Made by a program: the position numbers and the translations under genes. Positions 24,097 through 31,718 of a DNA stretch of 64,000 nucleotides are shown one piece after another (positions within the stretch are counted from its first letter, which is position 1; every line of letters begins with the position of its first letter). A model generated the notes under the pieces. It was not told where the DNA came from, did no database searches, and saw nothing but the letters and a program-made list of their open reading frames with translations. Source of the stretch: Nocardioides ferulae (GTDB lineage Bacteria; Actinomycetota; Actinomycetes; Propionibacteriales; Nocardioidaceae). Where the stretch lies: assembly GCF_003660455.1 (NCBI RefSeq), contig NZ_QZVR01000003.1:1-64000 (forward strand), in the 5' to 3' direction.

Positions 24097-25226
24097 GCGC
24101 GCTGCGCGTGAGCGGCGCCAGGGACGCCGCCGGGTCTGCGGTCGAGCTCGCCGTCGTGGCCGGGGTGCTCACCAGCCCCGACCGGCTGCCGGGCGACGCC
24201 CCGGTGCTCGACGCGGCCGGCCTGACGGTCCTGCCGGGCCTGGTGGACCTGCAGGTCAACGGGGCCGGCGGCATCGACCTGACCGCCGAGCCGGAGCGCC
24301 TGTGGGAGGTCGCCGCGCTGCTGCCGGCGCACGGCACCACCGCGTTCTGTCCCACGGTCGTGACCGCGGGAGAGCGGACCCGGGCTGTCGCCCTGGCCAC
24401 GCTGGCGGCCGGCCCGCCGCCCGGCTGGACCGGCGCCCGGCCGCTCGGCCTGCACCTGGAGGGCCCGATGATCGCCCCGGCCCGCAAGGGCGCCCACCCG
24501 CCGCAGTGGCTGGTCGACCCCGACCTCGCGCTGGTCGACGGCTGGACCCGCGACGCGGGGGTCGCGATCGCGACCGTGGCGCCCGAGCTGCCGGGGGCCA
24601 TCGAGGTGGTCGCGGAGCTGGCACGACGCGGCGTGGTGGTCTCGGTGGGCCACACCGAGGCGAGCGCCGCGCAGGTCGAGTCGGCCGCGCGCGCCGGGGC
24701 GAGGATGCTCACCCACCTGGGCAACGCGATGCCGGCGATGGGAGCCCGCCAGCCCGGTCCGGTCGGCGCGGCGCTCGCCCACGACCGGCTGGTGGCCGGG
24801 GTCATCGCCGACGGGCACCACCTCGACCCGACCACCCTGCGACTGTTCTGGCGCTGCCTGGGGCCGGACCGCCTGCTCGCGGTCTCGGACACCACCGCCG
24901 GACTCGGCCTGCCGGACGGGCCGGCCCGGCTCGGCGACCAGCACGTCGTCGTCGCCGACGGCACGGTCCGGCTGGCCGACGGCACGCTCGCGGGATCGGT
25001 CGCGTCGCTGCTCAACTGTGTGCGGGTGCTGCGCGACACGACCGGGTGCTCGCTCGCCGAGGCGGTCGCCTGCGCCACCACCACGCCGGCGGCGCTGGTC
25101 GGCGAGCGGTCCCTGGGCCGGCTGGATCCGGGCGCCGCCGGTGACCTGGTGCTCGTCGACGCGGCGCTCGATCCGGTCGCGACCGTGGTCGGTGGCCGGG
25201 TCGTGCACGACCGGAGGCGGGGCTGA
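24093..25226 (+). CDS. nagA: N-acetylglucosamine-6-phosphate deacetylase
   Basis: 377 aa. Converts GlcNAc-6-P to glucosamine-6-P and acetate. The amidohydrolase features are in order: DLQVNGAGGIDL, LHLEGPMIAPARKGAH (metal Glu), VSVGHTEASAAQ and THLGNAMPAM (metal His residues), VIADGHHLDP (substrate His) and VSDTTAGLGLPDG (catalytic Asp). The length is normal for the family. Its stop overlaps the nagB start (TGATG at 25224). Confidence 0.93.
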   Translation: MSALRVSGARDAAGSAVELAVVAGVLTSPDRLPGDAPVLDAAGLTVLPGLVDLQVNGAGGIDLTAEPERLWEVAALLPAHGTTAFCPTVVTAGERTRAVALATLAAGPPPGWTGARPLGLHLEGPMIAPARKGAHPPQWLVDPDLALVDGWTRDAGVAIATVAPELPGAIEVVAELARRGVVVSVGHTEASAAQVESAARAGARMLTHLGNAMPAMGARQPGPVGAALAHDRLVAGVIADGHHLDPTTLRLFWRCLGPDRLLAVSDTTAGLGLPDGPARLGDQHVVVADGTVRLADGTLAGSVASLLNCVRVLRDTTGCSLAEAVACATTTPAALVGERSLGRLDPGAAGDLVLVDAALDPVATVVGGRVVHDRRRG

Positions 25227-26011
25227 TGGAGGTCGTCCCGCTCGACTCCGTCGCCGAGGTGGCCGGCCTGGCCGCCGATGTCGTGGAGGCCCGGGTGCGG
25301 GCCGAGCCCGCCACCGTGTTGGGCCTCGCGACCGGCTCCAGTCCGGTGCCGGCCTACCGCGAGCTCGCCCGCCGACGGGCCGCCGGCAGCGCGCCGGCGT
25401 ACGACCGGGTGCGCGTGTTCCTGCTCGACGAGTACGTCGGGCTGCCGGAGGGGCACCCCCAGACCTACCGCGAGACGATCCTGCGGGAGGCGACCCGGCC
25501 GTTGGGCATCCCCGACGGCCAGGTGTCGGGCCCCGACCCCGATCCGGAGCGGCTGCCGGGGGCGGGGCAGCGCTACGAGGAGGCGCTGCGGGCCGCCGGC
25601 GGGGTCGACCTGCAGGTGCTCGGCATCGGCTCCGACGGCCACCTGGCGTTCAACGAGCCGGGATCCTCACTGGCGTCGCTGACCCGGATCAAGACGCTGA
25701 CCGAGGAGACCCGCGAGGCCAACGCCCGGTTCTTCGCCCACCTCGACGAGGTGCCCCGCCACGTGCTGACCCAGGGGCTCGGCACGATCCTGCGGGCCCG
25801 CCACCTGCTGCTCGTGGCGACCGGGGCGGCCAAGGCGGCCGCGGTCGCGGCGGCCCTGGAGGGGCCGCTCGGCGCGTCCTGCCCGGCCTCGGTGCTGCAG
25901 CTGCACCCCCACGTGAGCGTGCTGCTCGACCCGGACGCCGCCTCGGCCCTGCGTGCCCGCGACCACTACCGGGCCGTCTACGCCGCCAAGCCGGCGTGGC
26001 AGGGGCTCTAG
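25226..26011 (+). CDS. nagB: Glucosamine-6-phosphate deaminase
   Basis: 261 aa. Isomerises and deaminates glucosamine-6-P to fructose-6-P and ammonia. Motifs: LGLATGSSPVPAYREL (phosphate loop), FLLDEYVGLPEGHPQTYR with the catalytic Asp, and LGIGSDGHLAFNEPGSSL with the His and Glu of the active site. The allosteric-site residues of E. coli NagB cannot be judged by eye. Last gene of the locus, closing the route from imported sugar to glycolysis. Confidence 0.93.
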   Translation: MEVVPLDSVAEVAGLAADVVEARVRAEPATVLGLATGSSPVPAYRELARRRAAGSAPAYDRVRVFLLDEYVGLPEGHPQTYRETILREATRPLGIPDGQVSGPDPDPERLPGAGQRYEEALRAAGGVDLQVLGIGSDGHLAFNEPGSSLASLTRIKTLTEETREANARFFAHLDEVPRHVLTQGLGTILRARHLLLVATGAAKAAAVAAALEGPLGASCPASVLQLHPHVSVLLDPDAASALRARDHYRAVYAAKPAWQGL

Positions 26012-26121
26012 CTGTAGCCGTCCCGACTCCGGCCGCTGCCGGGCTCTGAGGGCGTGCGGAGCCGCGACGTACGGTGGTCGGTCCCGGCGCGATCGGCAGA
26101 GTTCTCCCGCCTGGGAATGAG

Positions 26122-26141
26122 ATAACCCCCCTGGGGGTTAT
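26122..26141. promoter_or_regulatory. CsoR/CstR-type operator
   Basis: A perfect palindrome, ATAACCCCC and GGGGGTTAT separated by CT, 43 nt before the thioredoxin-like gene. AT-flanked G/C tracts of this form are the established operators of the CsoR/RcnR/CstR repressors, and such a repressor is the last gene of the operon. The site probably mediates autoregulation. Confidence 0.85.
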
Positions 26142-26184
26142 ACGCTTCGTTCAGCCGCCAACGGCAGCAACTCAGGGAGGATCC

Positions 26185-26562
26185 ATGGCCACGGTCACGC
26201 TCGGTGCCGAGAACTTCGAGAGCACCATCAACGACAACGAGATCGTCTTCGTCGACTTCTGGGCGTCCTGGTGCGGCCCGTGTCGCCAGTTCGCGCCGGT
26301 CTTCGAGAAGTCCTCCGAGGGCCACCCCGACCTGGTCTTCGGCAAGGTCGACACCGAGGCCGAGCAGTCGCTCGCCGCGGCCGCGCGGATCACCTCGATC
26401 CCGACGCTGATGGCCTTCAAGAAGGGCCACCTGGTCTTCTCCCAGCCCGGTGCGCTGCCCGCCGCCGCCTTCGAGGAGCTGGTCAAGGCCGTCGAGGACC
26501 TCGACGTCGACGCGGCGCTGGCCGAGGCCGCCCAGGCCGAGCAGGGCGAGGGTGTCGGATGA
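26185..26562 (+). CDS. Thioredoxin-like protein
   Basis: 125 aa, with GGGAGG five bases before the ATG. The redox centre WCGPC has its cysteines at about residues 30 and 33 in VDFWASWCGPCRQF, and the cis-proline strand is ITSIPTLMAFKKG. It is slightly longer than classical thioredoxin, with an acidic Ala-rich tail (DVDAALAEAAQAEQG). First gene of an operon with DUF302 and a CsoR-family repressor behind the 26122-26141 operator. It would keep protein or sulfane-sulfur thiols reduced during the stress sensed by that repressor. Confidence 0.92.
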   Translation: MATVTLGAENFESTINDNEIVFVDFWASWCGPCRQFAPVFEKSSEGHPDLVFGKVDTEAEQSLAAAARITSIPTLMAFKKGHLVFSQPGALPAAAFEELVKAVEDLDVDAALAEAAQAEQGEGVG

Positions 26563-26993
26563 CGTCCTACACGATGTCCGCGAGCGTCGCGGCGCCCTAC
26601 GACGAGACCGTCGCGCAGGTGCGCGAGCGGCTGGCCGAGCAGGGCTTCGGTGTGCTCACCGAGATCGACGTGCGGGCCACGATGAAGACCAAGCTCGACG
26701 TCGACGTCGCCCCGCAGGTGATCCTCGGCGCGTGCCGGCCGCAGCTGGCGCACCAGGCGATGACGGCGGTGCCGTCGATCGCGGCGCTGCTGCCCTGCAA
26801 CGTCGTGGTCCGCGAGGTCGGCGAGGGACGTACCCTCGTCGAGGCCGTGGACCCCGACTCCATGGTCGTGCTGGCCGGCTCGGAGGCCCAGGACGACGTG
26901 GCCGCGGACGCGATCCGCGACGTGGCCCGCGAGGCCAAGGAGCGGCTCACCGCCGCGCTGGCCGCGCTCACCCCCCGCTCCGAGGAGAACTGA
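26559..26993 (+). CDS. DUF302 family protein
   Basis: 144 aa, starting by ATGA overlap. The central segment (TVAQVRERLAEQGFGVLTEIDV, ATMKTKLDVD, LGACRPQLAHQAM, LLPCNVVVREV) follows the DUF302 pattern, including the two conserved Cys in GACRP and LPCNVVV. The family's biochemical role is unsettled; members often accompany sulfur- or redox-related genes. Here it sits between a thioredoxin and a CsoR-like sensor, suggesting a part in reactive sulfur or metal handling. Confidence 0.85.
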   Translation: MTSYTMSASVAAPYDETVAQVRERLAEQGFGVLTEIDVRATMKTKLDVDVAPQVILGACRPQLAHQAMTAVPSIAALLPCNVVVREVGEGRTLVEAVDPDSMVVLAGSEAQDDVAADAIRDVAREAKERLTAALAALTPRSEEN

Positions 26994-27256
26994 TGCAGCT
27001 CGACCCGTCCGACATGACCGCGATCATCAACCGGACCAAGCGCGCGGCCGGCCATCTGGCCAAGGTGATCCGGATGATGGAGGAGGGCAACGACTGCGAG
27101 GACGTGCTGACCCAGCTCGCCGCGGTCTCCCGGGCCCTCGACAAGACCGGCTTCGCGCTGGTGGCGACCGGTCTGCAGCAGTGCCTGGCCGAGGGCGACG
27201 GGCTGGACAGCGTCGACGTGAAGAAGATGGAGAAGCTCTTCCTCTCGCTCGCCTGA
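26993..27256 (+). CDS. CsoR-family repressor, CstR-like by its ligands
   Basis: 87 aa all-helical DUF156 protein (IINRTKRAAGHLAKVIRMME, DCEDVLTQLAAVSRAL). Copper sensors of this family use Cys-His-Cys, the His lying four residues before the second Cys. Here the Cys are at about 35 and 64 but residue 60 is Gly, so the copper-type His is missing while both Cys remain. That pattern resembles the persulfide sensor CstR. It is encoded last in its own operon, 3 nt into the DUF302 stop region, and should bind the 26122-26141 palindrome. The inducer assignment is inference. Confidence 0.88.
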   Translation: MQLDPSDMTAIINRTKRAAGHLAKVIRMMEEGNDCEDVLTQLAAVSRALDKTGFALVATGLQQCLAEGDGLDSVDVKKMEKLFLSLA

Positions 27257-27272
27257 GCCAGGCCGAGCATGG

Positions 27273-27301
27273 CGCGGGGCCGGCCGTCGGCCGGCCCCGC
27301 G
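27273..27301. terminator. Bidirectional hairpin between convergent operons
   Basis: A perfect 13-bp all-GC stem (CGCGGGGCCGGCC with its complement) around the loop GTC, 17 nt after the csoR-like stop and 25 nt from the end of the AhpD-like gene on the other strand. It can serve both. Confidence 0.8.
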
Positions 27302-27325
27302 CGCGTTCCCGGAGGGCGGGGCCGA

Positions 27326-27697
27326 CTACTGGTCGGCCTTGCCCTCCTGTGCGTCCGCGAACTCGCAGAAGGCGTTGTAGGCCCGCGGCCCGTAGATCGT
27401 CGCGGGGCCGCCCTTCATCAGGAACGTCACCCCGATCGCCTCCGCGGCCTGCTGACGCGTGGCCCCGGCCTTCACCGCGGCCTGCGCGTGCGAGGCGATG
27501 CAGCCGTCGCAGCCCTCCACGACGCCGATCGCGACCGCGATCAGCTCCTTGACCGCGACGTCGAGCTCGCCGGGCGCGAACGCCGCCTTGTGCAGCTCGC
27601 CGAAGCCCTTGTAGACGTCCGGGACCGCCTGCCGCAGGTCGCGGTGCAGCGGCCGCAGGGAGTCGAGGACAGCCTTGCCGTGTTCGTGTGTGGTCAT
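27326..27697 (-). CDS. Carboxymuconolactone decarboxylase/AhpD-like protein
   Basis: 123 aa. The motif EGCDGCIASHAQAAVKAGAT contains the CxxC and downstream His of the AhpD family, whose members reduce peroxidase partners or act as small thiol-dependent oxidoreductases. The helix before it (VKELIAVAIGVV) is also typical. A third Cys lies near the end (YNAFCEFADAQ). It follows the methyltransferase gene by 9 nt. Which peroxide or partner it serves cannot be told. Confidence 0.88.
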   Translation of the reverse strand: MTTHEHGKAVLDSLRPLHRDLRQAVPDVYKGFGELHKAAFAPGELDVAVKELIAVAIGVVEGCDGCIASHAQAAVKAGATRQQAAEAIGVTFLMKGGPATIYGPRAYNAFCEFADAQEGKADQ

Positions 27698-27706
27698 GTC
27701 CCGATC

Positions 27707-28510
27707 CTAGGCACGTCCCCCCGGGGGGATCGAGGGAACGTGGTGAAGCAGACGTCCCAGCGCGACGGTGGCGTCGAGGTCGTCGTCGCGCTCGACGGTA
27801 GCCACCAGACCCGACCTCGCCAACAGTGCGGCCGAGGCCGCCGCCTGCGCCCGGCTGGTCTCGACCAGCAGCGCGCCGCCCGGACGCAGCCACGCGGGCG
27901 CTCCGGCGGCCACCCGCGCCTGCACGGCCAGCCCGTCGACCCCGCCGTCCAGGGCCACCGGGTGCTCGTGGTCGCGAGCCTCCGAGGGCATCGTGGCGAT
28001 CGACCCGGTCGGCACGTAGGGGGCGTTCGCCACCAGCACGTCGACGCGGCCGCGCAGCCGGTGCGGCAGGGCGGCGTACAGGTCACCCTCGTGCACCCGC
28101 TCGCCCGGGAGGTTCTCGCGCGCGCAGGCGACCGCGACCGGGTCGACGTCGCAGGCGTGCACCTCGGCGCCCGGTCGTCGCGCCAGCAGGGCCGCCCCGA
28201 GCGCGCCGGATCCGCAGCACACGTCGACCGCGATGCCGTGCGCGCCGAGCAGCGGTGCGGCCAGCCGGACCAGCAGCTCGCTGCGGCGGCGCGGCACGAA
28301 CACCCCCGGGCGGACCGCGATCCGCAGGCCCGCGAACTCCGCCCAGCCGAGCACCTGCTCCAGGGGAACCCCGGCGACCCGGTCGCGGACCAGCTGCTCG
28401 AGGGTGGCGCCGGCCGCGGCGGCCTCCTCGAGCAGGGCGGCCTCCTCCTCGGCGAAGACGCAGCCGGCGGCGCGCAGCCGCGCCACCAGTGCCGGGTCCG
28501 GACTCGTCAC
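27707..28510 (-). CDS. HemK-like protein-glutamine methyltransferase
   Basis: 267 aa from a GTG. The SAM-binding motif is VDVCCGSGALGAALLARRPG, followed by VHACDVDPVAVACA. The catalytic motif reads NAPYVPTG where PrmC/HemK has NPPY; the Asn, Pro and Tyr are kept and one Pro is Ala. The N-terminal helical domain (LLEEAAAAGATLEQLVRDRV and PLEQVLGWAEFAGL) matches the PrmC substrate-binding domain. Likely a PrmC paralogue that methylates the Gln of a protein target; it may not be the main release-factor enzyme. Confidence 0.85.
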   Translation of the reverse strand: MTSPDPALVARLRAAGCVFAEEEAALLEEAAAAGATLEQLVRDRVAGVPLEQVLGWAEFAGLRIAVRPGVFVPRRRSELLVRLAAPLLGAHGIAVDVCCGSGALGAALLARRPGAEVHACDVDPVAVACARENLPGERVHEGDLYAALPHRLRGRVDVLVANAPYVPTGSIATMPSEARDHEHPVALDGGVDGLAVQARVAAGAPAWLRPGGALLVETSRAQAAASAALLARSGLVATVERDDDLDATVALGRLLHHVPSIPPGGRA

Positions 28511-28565
28511 GTCAAGATCATCCCGCCACTCCCGCCGGCGCCGGGATCGGCGCCGTGGGTCGGGG

Positions 28566-28581
28566 TAGAACGCGTTACAGT
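28566..28581 (+). promoter_or_regulatory. KstR-type box overlapping a leaderless promoter
   Basis: TAGAACGCGTTACA (28566-28579) fits the KstR consensus TnnAACnnGTTnnA. It overlaps TACAGT (28576-28581), a -10 box six bases before the GTG at 28588. A bound TetR-type repressor would block this promoter. Confidence 0.65.
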
Positions 28582-28587
28582 TCGCGG

Positions 28588-29772
28588 GTGGCTCCCGACG
28601 TCTTCGCCCCCGCGACCCTCGGCCCGGTCCGCCTGCGCAACCGCGTGGTCAAGGCCGCCACCTTCGAGGGGCGCAGCCCGCAGGGCCAGGTCACCGACGA
28701 CCTCATCGACTACCACCTGGCGCCCGCCCGCGGCGGGGTCGGGCTGACCACCGTCGCCTACCTGGCGGTCGCCCCCGAGGGTCGCACCCACCGCGAGGTG
28801 ATCGTGGTCGGCGACGACACCCTCGCCGGGCTGACCCGGCTCGCCGACGCGGTCCACGGCGAGGGCGCGGCGATCGCCGGCCAGGTGGGCCACGCCGGCC
28901 CGGTCGCCAACGGCCGCTCCAACAAGGTCAAGGCGATCGCGGCCAGCTCGATGCCGAGCCCGCTGTCGATGCAGATGATCCGCACCGCCTCCGAGGCCGA
29001 CCTGACCCGGGTGACGCGGGCGTACGTCGCCGCCGCCCGCACGCTGGTGCGCGCCGGGTTCGACGTGCTCGAGCTGCACATGGCGCACAGCTACCTGATC
29101 TCCTCGTTCCTGGCCCCCGGCCTCAACCGGCGCAAGGACCGCTGGGGCGGGTCGCTGGAGAACCGCGCCCGGCTGGGCCGGCAGGTCGCGCGCGCCGTGC
29201 GCGAGGAGGTCGGCGACGCGGTCGCGGTGACGGCGAAGGTCAGCCTGTCCGACGGGTTCAAGGGGGGCGTCACGACCGCCGAGGGCCTGGAGTACGCCCG
29301 CCTGCTGGAGGCGGACGGACACCTCGACGCCCTCCAGCTGAGCGCGGGCAGCTCGCTGATGAACCCGATGTACCTCTTCCGCGGCGACGTGCCGCTGAAG
29401 GAGTTCGCCGCCGCGATGCCGGTGCAGGTGCGGTGGGGGATGCGCACGGTCGGCAAGAGCTTCCTCAAGAGCTACCCGTTCGAGGAGGCCTACCTGCGCG
29501 AGAAGGCCCTGCGGTTCCGCTCCGAGCTCGCGATGCCGCTGATGCTGCTCGGCGGCATCAACCGCCGCGACACCATGGAGCAGGCGATGGCGGAGGGCTT
29601 CGACTTCGTCGCGATGGGGCGCGCGCTGCTCCGCGAGCCCGACCTGGTGCGCCGGCTGGAGGAGGAGCGCGTGAGCGAGGGCAGCTGCATCCACTGCAAC
29701 CGGTGCATGCCGACGATCTACTCCCGCACCGTGTGCCCGGTGGCCGAGACCGCCACCCTTCCCAAGATGTAG
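28588..29772 (+). CDS. NADH:flavin oxidoreductase (Old Yellow Enzyme family)
   Basis: 394 aa from the GTG at 28588. A TIM-barrel FMN enzyme: PATLGPVRLRNRVVKAATFE, GQVGHAGPVANGRSNK, FDVLELHMAHSYLISSFLAP, RWGGSLENRARLG and LLGGINRRDTMEQAM are the usual blocks. At the C-terminus CIHCNRCMPTIYSRTVC matches the [4Fe-4S] cysteine spacing of the 2,4-dienoyl-CoA reductase branch, yet the protein ends about 10 residues later and lacks that branch's FAD/NAD(P)H domains. It would reduce an activated C=C bond using an outside reductase. The KstR-type box suggests a steroid-derived substrate. Confidence 0.88.
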   Translation: MAPDVFAPATLGPVRLRNRVVKAATFEGRSPQGQVTDDLIDYHLAPARGGVGLTTVAYLAVAPEGRTHREVIVVGDDTLAGLTRLADAVHGEGAAIAGQVGHAGPVANGRSNKVKAIAASSMPSPLSMQMIRTASEADLTRVTRAYVAAARTLVRAGFDVLELHMAHSYLISSFLAPGLNRRKDRWGGSLENRARLGRQVARAVREEVGDAVAVTAKVSLSDGFKGGVTTAEGLEYARLLEADGHLDALQLSAGSSLMNPMYLFRGDVPLKEFAAAMPVQVRWGMRTVGKSFLKSYPFEEAYLREKALRFRSELAMPLMLLGGINRRDTMEQAMAEGFDFVAMGRALLREPDLVRRLEEERVSEGSCIHCNRCMPTIYSRTVCPVAETATLPKM

Positions 29773-29787
29773 AACGCGTTCTAGGTT
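29770..29787 (+). promoter_or_regulatory. Perfect KstR-type palindrome
   Basis: TAGAACGCGTTCTA (29770-29783) is a perfect 14-bp palindrome fitting TnnAACnnGTTnnA. Its first three bases are the stop codon of the flavin oxidoreductase gene. It overlaps the -10-like TAGGTT (29782-29787), six bases before the ATG at 29794. Confidence 0.75.
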
Positions 29788-29793
29788 GACCGC

Positions 29794-30897
29794 ATGTCAA
29801 CCGGCTCCTCCACCACCGCGAACACCCCGCTGCGCGTCGTCGTCTGGTCCACCGGCACCGTCGGCCGGCACGCGATCGCCGGCATCGACCGCCACCCCGG
29901 CCTCGAGCTGGTCGGGGTGTGGGTCTCCAACCCCGACAAGGACGGCCGGGACGCGGGCGCGCTCGCCGACCTCGACCGCGAGCTCGGCGTCACCGCCACC
30001 ACCGACCGCGACGCCCTGCTGGCGCTGCGTCCCGACTGCATCGTGCACACCGCGATGACCGACGACCGGGTCTTCGAGTCGATCGAGGACCTCATCGGCT
30101 TCCTGGAGGCCGGCGTCAACGTGGTCTCCAGCGGACCGGTGCTCTTGCAGTGGCCCGAGCACATCCTGCCGCCCGAGAGCCTCGAGCGGATCGCCGCCGC
30201 CGGCCGGGCCACCGGCGCCAGCCTGCACGTCAACGGCATCGACCCCGGCTTCGCCAACGACGTGCTGCCGCTCTCGCTCACCAGCCTCTCCCAGCGCATC
30301 GACGAGGTGCGCGTCATGGAGATCGCCGACTACTCCACCTACTACCAGCCGGTCGTGATGCGCGACCTGTTCGGCTTCGGCAAGCCGATGGACGAGGTGG
30401 CCTTCCTCTGGCAGCCGGGGGTGCTGAGCATGGCCTGGGGCAGCGTGGTCCGCCAGATCGCCGCCGGGCTCGGCGTCACCCTCGACGAGCCGCTGACCGA
30501 GGAGGTCGAGCGGATCCCCGCCGACCGCGACCTCGACACCGCCTCGGTGTTCGTCGAGGCCGGCACCATGGGCGCGGTCCGGTTCCAGGTGATCGGCAAG
30601 GTCGACGGGGTGCCGAAGGTCGTGCTCGAGCACGTCACCCGCACCGCGGTCGACCAGGCGCCGCAGTGGGCGACGCCGCCCGAGGGCGGCGGCTGCTACC
30701 GGGTGGTGATCACCGGCGAGCCGATGATGCAGTGCGACTTCGTGCACCACGGCGAGCACGGCGACCACAACGTCTCCGGCATGATCGTCACCGCCCAGCG
30801 CCTGGTCAACGCCGTGCCCGCCGTCGTCGCCGCCGAGCCCGGCCTGGTCACCGCGCTCGACCTGCCGCTGGTCACCGGCCGGGGGCTCGTGTCGTGA
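29794..30897 (+). CDS. Dihydrodipicolinate-reductase-like NAD(P) oxidoreductase
   Basis: 367 aa. The Rossmann start LRVVVWSTGTVGRHAIAGI and the following GVWVSNPDKDGRDAG match the DapB_N-like domain. Catalytic features of true DapB are not obvious, and the length (367 against about 250) excludes the lysine enzyme. Relatives include 2,4-diaminopentanoate dehydrogenase and many mycobacterial dehydrogenases of unknown substrate. The gene is preceded by the perfect KstR-type box and overlaps the SDR gene (GTGA), so both likely act in one catabolic route. Confidence 0.8.
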   Translation: MSTGSSTTANTPLRVVVWSTGTVGRHAIAGIDRHPGLELVGVWVSNPDKDGRDAGALADLDRELGVTATTDRDALLALRPDCIVHTAMTDDRVFESIEDLIGFLEAGVNVVSSGPVLLQWPEHILPPESLERIAAAGRATGASLHVNGIDPGFANDVLPLSLTSLSQRIDEVRVMEIADYSTYYQPVVMRDLFGFGKPMDEVAFLWQPGVLSMAWGSVVRQIAAGLGVTLDEPLTEEVERIPADRDLDTASVFVEAGTMGAVRFQVIGKVDGVPKVVLEHVTRTAVDQAPQWATPPEGGGCYRVVITGEPMMQCDFVHHGEHGDHNVSGMIVTAQRLVNAVPAVVAAEPGLVTALDLPLVTGRGLVS

Positions 30898-31709
30898 GCA
30901 TCCTCGACCGGTTCACCCTCACCGACCAGGTCGCGGTCGTCACCGGCGCCGGCCGCGGCATCGGCGCCGCCACCGCCGTGGCCTTCGCCGAGGCCGGCGC
31001 CGACGTCGTGATCTCGGCCCGCACCGCCGAGCAGCTCGAGAAGGTCGCGGCCCGGATCGCCGAGACCGGCCGCCGCGCGCTCGTCGTCCCCGCCGACCTC
31101 AGCGACACCGACGCGGTCGCCGGCCTGGCCCGGGCGGCGTACGACGAGTTCGGCCGGCTCGACACGGTCGTCAACAACGTCGGCGGCACCATCCCCAACG
31201 CCTTCCTCGACACCGACGTGGCCTATCTGGAGGAGTCCTTCCACTTCAACGTCAGCACCGCCCACGCGCTGAGCCGGGCCGCGGTGCCGCTGATGCTCGC
31301 CTCGCCGGCCGGTGAGAAGTCGATCGTCGTGGTCAGCTCGATGATGGGCCGGGCCGCCGGCCGCGGCTACCTGGCCTACGGCACCGCGAAGGCCGCGCTG
31401 GCGCACTGGGCCCGGCTCGCCTCCCGCGACCTCGCCCCGCGGATCCGGGTCAACGGCATCTTCGTCGGCTCGGTGATGACCAGTGCGCTCGAGTTCGTCG
31501 CCGGCGTGCCCGAGATGATGGACCAGCTCGAGGGCAACACCCCGCTCGGCCGGGTCGGGGAGGCCGAGGACATCGCCGCCGCCGCGCTCTACCTCAGCTC
31601 GCGCGCCGGGCAGTACGTCACCGGCAAGATGCTCGAGGTCGACGGTGGCATCCAGGAGCCGAACCTGTCGCTGGGGCTGCCCGACCTGGAGCCCGGTGCC
31701 GGCTCCTAG
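30894..31709 (+). CDS. Short-chain dehydrogenase/reductase
   Basis: 271 aa from a GTG overlapping the previous stop. Classical SDR: cofactor motif TGAGRGIGAATA, NNVGG in place of NNAG, catalytic Ser in VVVSSMMGRAAG, Tyr162 and Lys166 in LAYGTAKAAL. The residues after the second strand (ISARTAEQLE) favour NADP(H), by the Arg following Ser-Ala. It oxidises or reduces an alcohol/ketone; by context possibly on a steroid or CoA-thioester intermediate. Confidence 0.9.
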   Translation: MSILDRFTLTDQVAVVTGAGRGIGAATAVAFAEAGADVVISARTAEQLEKVAARIAETGRRALVVPADLSDTDAVAGLARAAYDEFGRLDTVVNNVGGTIPNAFLDTDVAYLEESFHFNVSTAHALSRAAVPLMLASPAGEKSIVVVSSMMGRAAGRGYLAYGTAKAALAHWARLASRDLAPRIRVNGIFVGSVMTSALEFVAGVPEMMDQLEGNTPLGRVGEAEDIAAAALYLSSRAGQYVTGKMLEVDGGIQEPNLSLGLPDLEPGAGS

Positions 31710-31712
31710 GGT
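31707..31712 (+). promoter_or_regulatory. -10 box TAGGGT of a leaderless promoter
   Basis: TAGGGT overlaps the SDR stop codon and stands six bases before the GTG at 31719, so the metallo-hydrolase gene can be transcribed separately from the genes upstream. Confidence 0.5.
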
Positions 31713-31718
31713 GGCGGG

